The notes: generated by a model from the sequence alone, not told the origin. A DNA stretch of 64,000 bases from Acidimicrobiaceae bacterium (GCA_947446815.1 CANFGT010000010.1:21559-85558), one strand, 5' to 3'; positions 1-9,933 are shown, counted from the first letter of the stretch. Numbers and translations: made by a program.

Positions 1-6
1 GGGACG

Positions 7-1065
7 ATGAAACTCAGTCAGTTCGAGCAATCAGCAGAGGATTTATGGGAATATCTGAAAGAAGAAGATGTCTTCTCTGACTCAACTTCAAGTCTCACGA
101 GCGCCATTCTTGCTTCTGGCGTGCTTCGAGACCCTGAAGAAATCGTGAAATTAATGCCGAATCTTCTTCCTTATGATTCGAATGCAATTGAAGATCTTGA
201 TACAAAAATGCTTTCTTCAATTTATTCATTTCTTTGTCTTCGCGAGGGTGGCCTTGTGTTCAGTGAAGGGCGAATTGAAACGGACTACAGCGAAGAAATT
301 GTTCTTAATAGCCCTTGGATTCTCCCCTTTTCAGCCGACTCTTCAACTAGGGGACTTGAAATTCTGTTGGATTCCATTTCCGAGCTTGGACTAGCGATCT
401 GCTCACCAGAAGATGATTTGTTCCCATTTGATCCCAGTCCAGATTGGGTTGAAGATGTTCGCAACACTGCAGCTTTCTTATATCCGCAACTCATACGTCC
501 GATTACAGAAGTCAGTTTTTTTTCAAGTAACAAGATTCAGATTCTTCTTGTTGAACGCAACAATTTTGTTTACGCATGGGCCGGAATTAGTGACATTGGG
601 ATTATCTTCGGATTTGATCCTGAAAGTTTTGTAGTTGTTGGAATGCCCAGTCCAGCGATGGCAACTGCAGTTGGTTGCGCAATCAGTTTTTATGTTGATC
701 GCAAGATCAGATTTCAACGAGAAATTCCAGGAACTTTAACTACCGAAGTTCATCAGTACCGTGGTCGACATTCTCTCTATCAATATCTTCCCCAGCCTTC
801 GTTCAATCGGAATATCACCGATGTTGCACGAGGCGAACATGCGCCTCCGCGGGCACACTATGTTGCTCCGCACATTCGACATTTGAATTATGGAAGACCA
901 AACCCAGCACATGTTGCACTTGCGCCAACACAATTGAGAATTCGCATGGGCTACGGCGACACCTGGGTAAATGGTCACGCTCGAGGAAGCAACAACATCG
1001 GTGAGATTACGTTCAGACTTTCTAGATACTCAATGCTTGCGGATTCCCTCGGACAATTGAGCTAG
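7..1065 (+). CDS. Hypothetical island protein, C-terminal His/Arg-rich tail
   Basis: A 352-residue protein of no family I recognise. The ATG at 7 is preceded by GGGA only two bases away, too close for a normal ribosome site, so the true start may lie before the window edge. The first 200 residues are acidic, with a run of predicted helices. The region around residues 207-228 is hydrophobic and could be a buried helix or one membrane segment. From about residue 278 the protein turns rich in His, Arg, Pro and Gly (for example HYVAPHIRHLNYGR), a composition suggesting nucleic-acid or metal contact, but this is only inference. It converges on the Sau3AI-like nuclease gene and shares the AT-rich base use of the defence island, so a defence-related or cargo role is plausible but unproven. 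Confidence 0.6.
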   Translation: MKLSQFEQSAEDLWEYLKEEDVFSDSTSSLTSAILASGVLRDPEEIVKLMPNLLPYDSNAIEDLDTKMLSSIYSFLCLREGGLVFSEGRIETDYSEEIVLNSPWILPFSADSSTRGLEILLDSISELGLAICSPEDDLFPFDPSPDWVEDVRNTAAFLYPQLIRPITEVSFFSSNKIQILLVERNNFVYAWAGISDIGIIFGFDPESFVVVGMPSPAMATAVGCAISFYVDRKIRFQREIPGTLTTEVHQYRGRHSLYQYLPQPSFNRNITDVARGEHAPPRAHYVAPHIRHLNYGRPNPAHVALAPTQLRIRMGYGDTWVNGHARGSNNIGEITFRLSRYSMLADSLGQLS

Positions 1066-1121
1066 AGCCGTCAAATTAACAGAGATACAGACTCTCTCAG
1101 GAGAAAATCTGCGACCACAAT

Positions 1122-2447
1122 TCAAAGTTTGCAAATTACATTTGCGATGTAATTGCGATTTAACCAAAAACATTGTTTGACATGCTCACCACCCTGTGGA
1201 GTTGGCCAGGTGTCCTGCGCATTCTGAGCCTTTGGTCGCACATGAGCCACATGGCTTTCACTCTGTCTTGGAAGTTGAGTTGCATCTATCAAGACACGAC
1301 GTTTAGTTTCTTCCCATACCCGCTGAGCTTCTAGTCGATCTGCATATGGCATATTCCAATATGCAACCCGTGCAAGTCTTTCAACACCCAGTTCATCAAT
1401 TTCAAAAATAACAAAAAGAAATTTCTTTTCAATCTTTTCAAAAAAACTGGAATCTTCCCAATCTTCATTGATGATGTCAAGAAATTTAAAACCGGGGAAT
1501 GACATTGATTCACGTGGTTTTCCATCTGGATTAACGCGTATGGTCTTCATCTCAATTCCGGCTTTATCAAGCTCAATGGCAACGCTCTTTCCATTCGACA
1601 GAATTCGGATACAGAGGTCTTGATTGAATCCTTTGTGAAATGCTGCTTTTCTGAAGTAGCCCAACTTTTGAGAAATTTCCGGAACTGTTTTCCCCAAAAA
1701 GGGCTTGAACCGTTTCTGAGTTGCTTCCTCAAATGTAAGACCCCTCGAAACACCCATATTCCCCGACTCAGACTCATGCGATTCAATGAGTTTGTTCAGA
1801 TAATTAGGCTTGAAAGAGAATGCACGAGATTTTGCACCAACGCTAGAAAAGGGCTGCTTCCGCAATTTCTCTTGGGTGCCCCCAGCCCCCTTTCGACACG
1901 CTCCAAGATAGAAGGTGTCGCCTTCCGACAATTCATGTGCCAATCCATCTGCAATCTTGTTACGAATAAATTCCCAATCTCTCTTTATTGTGGGAAAATC
2001 ATCTTCTGGAATGCTGTAGAGAAGTGGATCAAGAACAAATTTTCTATCGTAAATTGGCTTTTCTGCGTCATATAGATAAAAAAGAATCAGCATGAGTTTG
2101 CACTTCTTCATCAGTGAAGATGATTCAAAGTTCTCGTGAACTATGTTTTCGAAATCAATCATCTTCAGAACTAATCGTTCTTTCGCTTTATAATTTCCCG
2201 GATTTTTCTTAAGAACTCCAGTCGTCTTTAATTCGACTCCAGCTTCAGGAAAATCCGGTCCTGCCACAGGACCAGGCGAATGTTGGAAATAATAATTCTC
2301 AACGAGGAGACCCAAATCTCCCTTATTCCTAATATTCTCTTTGAAGGTATCAAGCTCAACGACTTGCGCTAGCGACTTTCCGGTGAGACCCGATGCAAAT
2401 TTTAGAATTGATTTCGGGGAAGTTTTATCGTATTTCGGTGTTTCCAT
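1122..2447 (-). CDS. Sau3AI/MutH-type GATC restriction endonuclease
   Basis: Type II restriction endonuclease of the Sau3AI group, which cuts GATC sites that lack the partner cytosine methylation. Its 441 residues are close to the size of Sau3AI-type enzymes. The N-terminal MutH-like nuclease motif is clear: KGDLGLLVENYY (acidic residue E50) followed by D65, E72 and K74 in GPDFPEAGVELK. This D-x6-E-x-K spacing is the one seen in MutH. The C-terminus carries the family signature SHVAHVRPKAQNAQDTWP and ends with FWLNRNYIANVI. The second half is the duplicated MutH-fold domain that in Sau3AI acts as a DNA-binding allosteric module. The gene diverges from the C5 methyltransferase across a 134-base promoter region. 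Cleavage specificity is inferred from the family, not measured. Confidence 0.92.
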   Translation of the reverse strand: METPKYDKTSPKSILKFASGLTGKSLAQVVELDTFKENIRNKGDLGLLVENYYFQHSPGPVAGPDFPEAGVELKTTGVLKKNPGNYKAKERLVLKMIDFENIVHENFESSSLMKKCKLMLILFYLYDAEKPIYDRKFVLDPLLYSIPEDDFPTIKRDWEFIRNKIADGLAHELSEGDTFYLGACRKGAGGTQEKLRKQPFSSVGAKSRAFSFKPNYLNKLIESHESESGNMGVSRGLTFEEATQKRFKPFLGKTVPEISQKLGYFRKAAFHKGFNQDLCIRILSNGKSVAIELDKAGIEMKTIRVNPDGKPRESMSFPGFKFLDIINEDWEDSSFFEKIEKKFLFVIFEIDELGVERLARVAYWNMPYADRLEAQRVWEETKRRVLIDATQLPRQSESHVAHVRPKAQNAQDTWPTPQGGEHVKQCFWLNRNYIANVICKL

Positions 2448-2498
2448 CAGGAATGCCAGCCTCTCATCTCATTTCAACTTGCTTATTCAGGTTCGATG

Positions 2499-2524
2499 AG
2501 TTGATCTCGACACATGGATCAACT
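2499..2524. promoter_or_regulatory. GATC-containing palindrome in the R-M divergent promoter
   Basis: A perfect 8-base inverted repeat, AGTTGATC - 10 bases - GATCAACT, sits in the 134-base region between the divergent nuclease and methyltransferase genes. Each arm carries one GATC, the predicted target of both enzymes. It may be an operator whose methylation, or occupancy by the methyltransferase, tunes expression of the pair, as known for some other R-M systems. The role is inference; the palindrome is seen directly. Confidence 0.6.
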
Positions 2525-2581
2525 ACGCTCTGTATGTCTTTTGACTCTATTACCAATAGATAAATCAAAGTTAGGCCACAG

Positions 2582-3832
2582 ATGACAATCAAAATTGCAG
2601 AACTTTTCGCCGGAATCGGTGGATTTCGCGTGGGCTTCGAAAACGCCAATACGGAACTTGAACAGTTGGATTTATTCAAAGTTGTTTGGAGCAACCAATG
2701 GGAACCAGGCGAAAAGGCGCAACATGCTTCTCGTGTCTACGAACATCACTTCGGCCCCGACGGGCACTCAAATGAAGATATCTCTACCGTTGATCCGAAA
2801 AAGATTAGACCTGCGCTTGACATCCTCGTTGGCGGCTTCCCTTGTCAGGACTATTCAGTCGCTAAACCACTCAATAAAGCAAATGGACTCGAGGGGAAGA
2901 AGGGAGTTTTGTGGTGGGATATCCACCGATTCCTGGAAGCTAAGAAACCCAAGATGGCGATACTTGAAAACGTTGATCGCTTACTTGTTTCACCCGGTAA
3001 TCAAAGAGGTAGAGACTTTGCAATTATGCTTGCAACTCTCAATGATCTTGATTACGCCGTCGAGTGGAGAATTCTCAATGCAGCAGAGTACGGCTTCTCG
3101 CAGCGACGTCGAAGAATATTTATTATTGCCCACAAGAAGGGAACTGAGGGGTACCGAAGAATTAGGACTTCAAACCTTGACTCTCTTCTAGCCACAGGAT
3201 TAATTGCAACTGCATTTCCTGTTGAACCCGAGACTCTTTCTGCATCAGTTTTTGAATTAGAAGGTGAAGTTTGGGAAATTACAGAATCCTTTAACCAAGG
3301 TGTCGGAAGAAAATCACCGTTCCTCAATGCCGGTGTGTGTATTGACCGCAAAGTTACGACACAGAGAACACTTCCTCTCTTTGAAGGTCGTAGTAGAACG
3401 CTCGGTCAAGAACTCGTCAAGAATGAATCCAAAGTACCCCTTGAATACTTCATCACCAATGAAGAATTAGAAATTTGGAAGAGACATAAGGGCGCCAAAA
3501 AAATTATGCGTACTAAAAAGAACGGGATTCAATACGAATACGCCGAGGGCAAGATGAGTTTTCCAGACTCAATAGATAAACCTTCACGCACCATCATCAC
3601 TAGCGAGGGGGGTCGAACGCCTTCACGTTTTAAACATGTCGTTCAGACTGAGTCGGGCAAATTTAGACGACTACTACCTGAAGAACTTGAGAGGTTGAGT
3701 GGTTTTGAAACAGGACATACAGCGCTACCAGGCCTCACAGATGCACGACGCGCTTTCTTTATTGGAAATGCACTTGTAACCGGAATTGTTAAGAGATTTG
3801 CAATCACAATCGCTCGGGAGAAATTCCTTTAA
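2582..3832 (+). CDS. C5-cytosine DNA methyltransferase (M.Sau3AI-like)
   Basis: Modification partner of the neighbouring nuclease; transfers a methyl group from SAM to C5 of cytosine, probably within GATC. All key motifs of the family are visible: motif I LFAGIGGF (residues 8-15), catalytic motif IV GGFPCQ with C88, motif VI ENV (129-131), motif VIII QRRRRIF, and a late RRLLPEELERLSGF motif leading to the final FIGNALV (motif X). The stretch GLEGKKGVLWW and NVDRLLVSPGNQRGRDF are typical of M.Sau3AI-type enzymes, and the 416-residue length fits. The ATG at 2582 has a weak GTTAGG ribosome site. Its stop codon lies in a TTAA shared with the convergent 1103-residue island gene. No control (C) protein gene is seen. 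Confidence 0.95.
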   Translation: MTIKIAELFAGIGGFRVGFENANTELEQLDLFKVVWSNQWEPGEKAQHASRVYEHHFGPDGHSNEDISTVDPKKIRPALDILVGGFPCQDYSVAKPLNKANGLEGKKGVLWWDIHRFLEAKKPKMAILENVDRLLVSPGNQRGRDFAIMLATLNDLDYAVEWRILNAAEYGFSQRRRRIFIIAHKKGTEGYRRIRTSNLDSLLATGLIATAFPVEPETLSASVFELEGEVWEITESFNQGVGRKSPFLNAGVCIDRKVTTQRTLPLFEGRSRTLGQELVKNESKVPLEYFITNEELEIWKRHKGAKKIMRTKKNGIQYEYAEGKMSFPDSIDKPSRTIITSEGGRTPSRFKHVVQTESGKFRRLLPEELERLSGFETGHTALPGLTDARRAFFIGNALVTGIVKRFAITIAREKFL

Positions 3833-6800
3833 CCAACTTGTAGTGGGAACATCGAAAGCGCAAGCAAAACTGCGTATGTCACCCACCTTGGCGCGATACG
3901 AGCTCCATCAATTAGCGCCTGCATATGCGAAAGAGACTGTGCACGTGCATATATGCCGTCATATGCCAAAACGGCAATGTCATTTAGAAACCATTTATAC
4001 TGCGGATCACTTTTCCAGACCGCTTTAGCTGCATACTGAGTGAAAATTTCCTGATTTAGATAATTCTTCACATTCCGATGGGCACGGGATACAACAGCTT
4101 CATGCCTTCTACGCCAAAGAGAAACTTCAGATTCTTTTGGAAAAATATCAAGAATGCTGATGACAACTGCGTCCCACTCGGCATCCATTGATAGTGGTTG
4201 ACCGTCACGGACACCTATGAATTGCCCTAATGCAGAAAGCAGCACTTCAGGCGGAAACTGGACAACACGACGGAGTTGCTGATCAAAATCAGCTGCCAGA
4301 ATCGCACGGTTCGGAATCGCTTCAATAACGCGAGATTCACCCGAATTCGGCGAGATTCCAGAAATTGGAATTTTTGGCCAACCAAGTTTCTCAGACCATC
4401 GACATTGAGTTTCAAATGATTCCGACCAAGGTTCAATTGCGCAAGCAAGAATTGGTAATTGACTCCACACAAGCTCCGAATCTTCCGGATTTATTGAAAG
4501 ATTGATGGAGTCCTCTGCTTCAAACAGAATTGGCAGAAGAGATAACGAAATAGCGATTTTGTCTCGTTCATCAATTACTTGTCTGCTCAGTGCCCTGGAG
4601 ACAAATCCAACGATTCCTTCAGGTTCGTTCGTGAGTAGCTCGTAAATAATCGCAAAATCACGTTGCGTTAAAGCTCGGCCATTGTGATCGGCAACATTTC
4701 GCGCAAGCAATGCAATTAAGACTTCCCCATTATCTTTTACGTCTCCACTCCTAATGTTCTTCAACGTCCCTGAAGTAACCGCCTGGATAATACGATCCAC
4801 TGCATTTTCACAATCAAAATCCACACCACTCTGAAGCGTGAAATCACAAGTATTGGAATCGCCTTGAATCGGCAGGTCAGGCTCCAGTATCGAGGAACTC
4901 TCCACACGCAGCAAAGCTCTATATCGTCCGGAACGATGACCTTTAGGCATCAAGATTTCAAAAGAATGTCTCTGATTATCGGAAAGCATTAATGAGAAGC
5001 TCTTTTCCCATGGTCTATCAAGATTCCAAATCCGTAGTGCCCTGCTATTGAACGGACGATTCTCTTCAATATTCACTTCAACAAGCGCTGGATTAATTGA
5101 CTTGTCTCGTTCCATAATCGAGATATTTGCGACGTATTCGGAAACAATACGCCCAACAGTTATCTCCTCGCCTACGCCTAATCTGACAGTGACTGAGAAT
5201 TCTTCATTGTTATTTTTCTCAATCGCTTCAAGAAAGACAGTCAAATCAAAGGACCAACGGCCTCCTCTTGTTAAGACTTGATAACTCGAGATTTCTTCCC
5301 CATTTGTTTGTAGTGAGACGACTAAATCACTGCTGATCCCCGTTCGGAGATTCAGAAGTACCGAGTGGGTGGAGAGCAAATAATTGAGACTTAAATCAAA
5401 TTGATTCTGTCCAACGTCTGTGAATGGCTTCCCGCCCATGGAGATATTCCAGCAAAACCGAACTGGCCTTATCTCAAGAGTCAAAGAACCGAGAGTTACG
5501 TTTACTGAGTCGACTCCGTCAGAAATTGTTAAATCCACTTCAGAGGACACAGAAGAAATTTCAAGGTTCACACGATCACCGGGAAGAGCAATCGGAGGAT
5601 CTTGCTGTATCAACAACCCGCTTACAAGCACAATCACCAATGGCTTCATTCGCATTCCAATGGGACCATGAACCTCAATTGAATAGGTTCCATCGCCATC
5701 AAAAAGTTCTGAAATATCGCACTCATCTCTGAAAATAGGAAGGTGGGAAAGCGGCACCTTCCTGGATTGTGGTCCAGTTACCTCAACATAGACGAGGTCT
5801 GGATTCACCTCTCCAAGTTCGATTCTTAGCACTGGTGGTTCATCGTGAATTATTCCATCCGCATGACGTACTAATGATTTTGGAATACTTGACTCTGAAA
5901 TAGAGATATGTGAAGATCCCCGACGAAACTCAATTTCAACCGCAGATTCACTTTCAGATTTGGTTTTGTCTCCGAGTACCAGCCGCTTAGTGGTTCTAGT
6001 ATCAATTTCAATAAATCGCCAATCGGCCCAATCGTCTAGTCGTGCTGGAAGATCATCGGCGAAAGTCCCGCCACTAATTACTGAGGTCTTCGGATGAACG
6101 AGTGCCAGTACTAATGAATCCACTACATCGACACGACCATTTATCTCGGAGAGCAATCTATTTGTGGTGGCACTAAAAAAATAAGCGGGAAACTCTGAAT
6201 AAGAACGAATTACCCTTGTACTTACAATTCTTCCCAATTCATCTTGAGCTGATACCTCATAATCGGATGCTTGCCTGATTGAAGTCTCTATAGCTTCCGA
6301 GTAATCAACTAAATAGTCAGTTCCAATAGCATTAGTTACGCGCCAATTTGAAAGCTGACCTTCCTTCACAGGAGGAAGTACCAGAATTGGACCCGAACAA
6401 GAATATGGATCAATCTCAATCCAAGGCTTTGGAATTAATTGGGAAGTTCTAGAAGCTGAACCTTCCAAATTCGGTGCAACGTCCATGACAGCTTGAGCAA
6501 GATGCTTGGGCAGACGAGCAACGCTTGAATAATCGGGGTCTAGAAGCACCTCATTGATTTCCCCCAATAAATCAAGGGCAATCGAATCGGCTTCTTTCAA
6601 AAGTCTCCGAGGAGCGGCCCAGACTCCTGCATATCCGTTAGGTGATGAATTCCAAAATCTAATTTGCTCGTCCGGAGTGTGACGATGCCTTCTGATTGCT
6701 GTTTGCACGATTCGCAGCAAATCATCCACATTCTTAATCGGAATCCCGCTATGCATCGTTACAGGAGTCATGAACCGAAGCGCGTTGTCTTCTTCCACCA

Positions 6801-7140
6801 GGTGCTCAAAAGTCTCAAGCCCTACAGCCTCTATCGCATCCCGCGTGAAGACGGCGAGTTGCTGAGGATTCATGCCTAGTGGTCGACAAAGGTGTGCAAG
6901 GTCATCTGACGACCAAAACTCCCGCCCATTTCTCTCTTTAGCAAGATTCACAATGTGCAACACAAAACAAGCCGGATATCTGGGGCGACCATGTGTCACT
7001 AAAGCTGGTCCACAGTCCCGAACCACTTCTGATGCTTCTGATACCAACGCATCTGGAAATCCCAGTTCAAAGACGAGACGAATGGACTTAAGAGCCTTTA
7101 GGACTTTAAGTTCAATCAACTCTCTGGTTTCAATCTCCAT
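3829..7140 (-). CDS. Large defence-operon protein, helical ends and beta-rich centre
   Basis: The last gene of a four-gene minus-strand operon; 1103 residues, family not recognised. The first 210 residues are mostly helical, with the conserved-looking patches HGRPRYPACFVLHIVNLA and MTPVTMHSGIPIKNVDDLL. Roughly residues 430-790 are dominated by alternating hydrophobic/polar strands resembling successive Ig-like beta-sandwiches. The final 300 residues are helical again. There is no signal peptide, membrane helix, Walker motif or obvious nuclease motif, so it is likely a cytosolic scaffold or sensor rather than an enzyme; this is inference. It starts 15 bases after the AddB-like gene, implying co-translation with it and the helicase. 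Its stop overlaps that of the methyltransferase. Large size and position make it the likely specificity or recognition subunit of the system. Confidence 0.8.
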   Translation of the reverse strand: MEIETRELIELKVLKALKSIRLVFELGFPDALVSEASEVVRDCGPALVTHGRPRYPACFVLHIVNLAKERNGREFWSSDDLAHLCRPLGMNPQQLAVFTRDAIEAVGLETFEHLVEEDNALRFMTPVTMHSGIPIKNVDDLLRIVQTAIRRHRHTPDEQIRFWNSSPNGYAGVWAAPRRLLKEADSIALDLLGEINEVLLDPDYSSVARLPKHLAQAVMDVAPNLEGSASRTSQLIPKPWIEIDPYSCSGPILVLPPVKEGQLSNWRVTNAIGTDYLVDYSEAIETSIRQASDYEVSAQDELGRIVSTRVIRSYSEFPAYFFSATTNRLLSEINGRVDVVDSLVLALVHPKTSVISGGTFADDLPARLDDWADWRFIEIDTRTTKRLVLGDKTKSESESAVEIEFRRGSSHISISESSIPKSLVRHADGIIHDEPPVLRIELGEVNPDLVYVEVTGPQSRKVPLSHLPIFRDECDISELFDGDGTYSIEVHGPIGMRMKPLVIVLVSGLLIQQDPPIALPGDRVNLEISSVSSEVDLTISDGVDSVNVTLGSLTLEIRPVRFCWNISMGGKPFTDVGQNQFDLSLNYLLSTHSVLLNLRTGISSDLVVSLQTNGEEISSYQVLTRGGRWSFDLTVFLEAIEKNNNEEFSVTVRLGVGEEITVGRIVSEYVANISIMERDKSINPALVEVNIEENRPFNSRALRIWNLDRPWEKSFSLMLSDNQRHSFEILMPKGHRSGRYRALLRVESSSILEPDLPIQGDSNTCDFTLQSGVDFDCENAVDRIIQAVTSGTLKNIRSGDVKDNGEVLIALLARNVADHNGRALTQRDFAIIYELLTNEPEGIVGFVSRALSRQVIDERDKIAISLSLLPILFEAEDSINLSINPEDSELVWSQLPILACAIEPWSESFETQCRWSEKLGWPKIPISGISPNSGESRVIEAIPNRAILAADFDQQLRRVVQFPPEVLLSALGQFIGVRDGQPLSMDAEWDAVVISILDIFPKESEVSLWRRRHEAVVSRAHRNVKNYLNQEIFTQYAAKAVWKSDPQYKWFLNDIAVLAYDGIYARAQSLSHMQALIDGARIAPRWVTYAVLLALSMFPLQVG

Positions 7141-7155
7141 GATGGCAATCCGATA

Positions 7156-9933
7156 TCAATCTTCTGGAATCTTCCAAACCAAGCAATGATTCCTCACTGG
7201 GCAACTGATACACACATCTTTCTTCTGCTCACCGTGAACAGGTGGAAGAAATTCTTTCTGACCGTATTGGAAATAGTCAATATCTACGACTGCACCCGTT
7301 GATGCGCTCTGATACGCCATTGAAAGCGGATCATCACTTGACTTGTTGCCATCTAAGGTAAATATCCATTCTTTATACGCCCCGCTTCTCTGCCTGATAG
7401 CCGCCTTAGCTTCACTACTACTACGCTGCCCTCTTGAAAACTGCCTCCACAGGTCTGAACAAGCACGCCGTGCTTTCACAACTCCCATACGGGTGGACAG
7501 AATTGAAATCAGATTTCCGAACAGCATCAGATGATGATGTTCGGCCGTAAATGAAGCAGATGGTCCCATCGCCCATTGCAGGGCAAAACGCCGCGAACAT
7601 GCGATAGCCGATGATGCTGCAACCACATCAATCTGGTCAATTGCGGATTTTAATTCGACTTTCTTACTTTGATTTTTTCTTGGGTGCACAAAATTGACAA
7701 CTGGAGAGCTCAATTCAATATCAGACGAACTCTTCATTTTCATGCCTCCAGCGCGAGTGAGGATGGCCTCGGTTGGACGATGACCCGGTTCGGACATAAG
7801 TGCGAGAATTGGAGAGGGATTGGCATCTTCACCACCTTCTGTGGTGATATAACTCAGCCGAACAATATTTCCATCTAATGCCCCATTTAGACCAAGCGAG
7901 AATAGGTAGAGGTCACTCAGAGAGGCTGTACGAGATCGCGTTTGTAGAATTTCAATTGCAATCTCATCAATTGCTGAAGAGTTTTTGATGTTTTCAACGT
8001 TAAATGGCCAGCCAATACCACCGGCACGTCCTGGAAACTTTCCGTCTGCAAGATTCGCTAAGTGAATTTCTGAATCAACTTTTCTAAAGCTGAATTCATC
8101 CAGTGATCGCAATTCCATGATTGCACTATTGCGAGAATCTTCCCCATCTTCCGTGAGACTGAAATCCGCCTTGCGACCAAGAAGAATGTCGACTGCATCA
8201 ACTAAACCTTCAGCAGAGACTTCTGCATCTAAATCAATGTCCATCCCCGAGATTTTTGCTTCAATTTCACGTCTTTCCGATTCGGGAAGATCACGCATGG
8301 CATTCAACAGGTTGGACTTTAAGAATTGGACATGACTCTTAAACGACACTTTCGGGTTTTTTACAATCTGCGCAAGTATCTCCGATATGCCATCAATGAT
8401 TCTCACAAGTGTCTTTGCTTCATCCTCAGTGATATCGGCCCAAGGAGCCAGGCGAATTGGATTTGCAACGGCATTCTTGATTCTCGCGACATCGTCAATA
8501 TTTGTTCTTCTCGCCCCAAATTGTGAAACCTCAGCCACGACCAAACGATGTAGCGCCACAGCTCGTTCTTTCCATTCAGAAACAAGGTCACAGCCCTCGA
8601 AGAATGGCAGAACCCTCTGAAGAATAAATGATTTCTCAATTGTCGAAAGTTCATCCCCGCTTATTTGTAAGAATCCACTATCAACGATGTCAACTAATGC
8701 CTTTGAATTCAAACAGACTCGTAAATTTCCGCCCCTATCCAAGGTGATACAGCTATGAATACCATACAAATAGGCCCCAATCGGCAGCAGTGCAAGATTC
8801 GTCCGACCAAGTTGAGTCATACCTCCAAAACGTTCTACGAAGCGGTTGGCATCTGATGCCGAAGCAGCGAAGGTTCTCGGCACCTTCTTTTGGCTAGCTT
8901 GCGCAAGAGTTCGATTGGACGACCAGTGTCTAACAAATTGGATTGGAGTTGAGAATTTTTCAATGACAACTTCCCCGGCAAGCTTTGATTCCTCGACCAA
9001 GTCTCCTCGCAATGCTGCATGAAGACCCTGTAATGCCACCCCTGGATTGCCGACCACCTTGCGGTATTCCGTAGGAGGCATGTTCCACTTTTCTACAAAG
9101 AACCAACGCCAAACTTCACTTGTTGGGCTTTCACCATCATCATGCACGATAAAGATTTGTTCCACATCATCTAAGCGGTTCAGCAATTGAAAAAAAGCCC
9201 ACTGAGGAGGCGTAAAGAAGTGAAAGCCGTGATAGACGATTGTTCTTCGACCAGAACACGGTCCATACACTTGATTCAGCGCATCATAAATTCTCTTTCT
9301 TAGCGACTTGGCCAATCTTGATGTACCGGCTTCAAACTCCTCTAAATCAATCCAGAGCTCATCCCTAACAGAAGTTACTGCGGGATAATTCTTCTCTAAA
9401 TCCACCCATGCATTTGCAGCAATTTCTGAGATTCCACTGAGATTGCTCAACATCCCTGGTTCAATACCAGCAGAAATTAGGGTTTGAATTGATTTCAGAA
9501 TGTCAAAGCGTGATTCTAAAAAGACACGACGTAAACCTTGGGAATAGTTTCCGCGATACAAGAATTCTCGAAGATGCTGCTGATAGGACATCGAAAGCCA
9601 GATTCTTCTGCCAGCTACTTTCTCCTGCCAATCAGAAACAAGGCTTGAGTAATCTCCCACCTTCTTCTCTAGATAACTCTTCTCAAATTGGGTATTTGAT
9701 GGGAACTCAGAAATTGGAACCTGAAGTTCCCCTTCCATCCCCCCCATCACAATGACATCAATCAAAGTAGCAACCGCTATTGCTGCCGCTCCGGTATCCC
9801 TTATTGCTCCTGCAAGTGAAGTCGTTGCGGGAATATGAGCCAGTTCATTCCACCTACGACCTGATGATGTGAGTTCTGACTCCAGAGTTTCGAAAGAAAC
9901 ATCGTTGAATGCAATTGTTTTCCAGTTACCCAT
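7156..9933 (-). CDS. AddB-like protein with Fe-S cysteines, nuclease motif degraded
   Basis: A 925-residue protein best read as a distant AddB/RexB-type subunit. The C-terminus holds the AddB iron-sulfur pattern: C779 in ACSRRFALQW and C908, C911, C917 in CISCPVRNHC (C-x2-C-x5-C), which in AddB and Cas4 staples the nuclease fold. Between them, the expected histidine and the D...(D/E)-x-K catalytic motif cannot be found, so nuclease activity is probably lost. The N-terminal half resembles an inactive helicase fold without a Walker A motif; YHGFHFFTPPQWAFFQLL is a typical AddB-like patch. The ATG follows the TAG stop of the helicase gene with no gap, indicating tight translational coupling and a stoichiometric complex. 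Family assignment rests on motif order and neighbour, so it is moderately sure. Confidence 0.75.
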   Translation of the reverse strand: MGNWKTIAFNDVSFETLESELTSSGRRWNELAHIPATTSLAGAIRDTGAAAIAVATLIDVIVMGGMEGELQVPISEFPSNTQFEKSYLEKKVGDYSSLVSDWQEKVAGRRIWLSMSYQQHLREFLYRGNYSQGLRRVFLESRFDILKSIQTLISAGIEPGMLSNLSGISEIAANAWVDLEKNYPAVTSVRDELWIDLEEFEAGTSRLAKSLRKRIYDALNQVYGPCSGRRTIVYHGFHFFTPPQWAFFQLLNRLDDVEQIFIVHDDGESPTSEVWRWFFVEKWNMPPTEYRKVVGNPGVALQGLHAALRGDLVEESKLAGEVVIEKFSTPIQFVRHWSSNRTLAQASQKKVPRTFAASASDANRFVERFGGMTQLGRTNLALLPIGAYLYGIHSCITLDRGGNLRVCLNSKALVDIVDSGFLQISGDELSTIEKSFILQRVLPFFEGCDLVSEWKERAVALHRLVVAEVSQFGARRTNIDDVARIKNAVANPIRLAPWADITEDEAKTLVRIIDGISEILAQIVKNPKVSFKSHVQFLKSNLLNAMRDLPESERREIEAKISGMDIDLDAEVSAEGLVDAVDILLGRKADFSLTEDGEDSRNSAIMELRSLDEFSFRKVDSEIHLANLADGKFPGRAGGIGWPFNVENIKNSSAIDEIAIEILQTRSRTASLSDLYLFSLGLNGALDGNIVRLSYITTEGGEDANPSPILALMSEPGHRPTEAILTRAGGMKMKSSSDIELSSPVVNFVHPRKNQSKKVELKSAIDQIDVVAASSAIACSRRFALQWAMGPSASFTAEHHHLMLFGNLISILSTRMGVVKARRACSDLWRQFSRGQRSSSEAKAAIRQRSGAYKEWIFTLDGNKSSDDPLSMAYQSASTGAVVDIDYFQYGQKEFLPPVHGEQKKDVCISCPVRNHCLVWKIPED

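Noticed and set aside
1081..1111. Terminator between the first two genes
   Set aside because: CAGA...TCTG with an inner TCTC/GAGA can only form a tight, weak stem without a T-run.
2582..3832. Solitary Dcm-type housekeeping methyltransferase
   Set aside because: The adjacent Sau3AI-like nuclease and M.Sau3AI-type motifs indicate a full restriction-modification pair.
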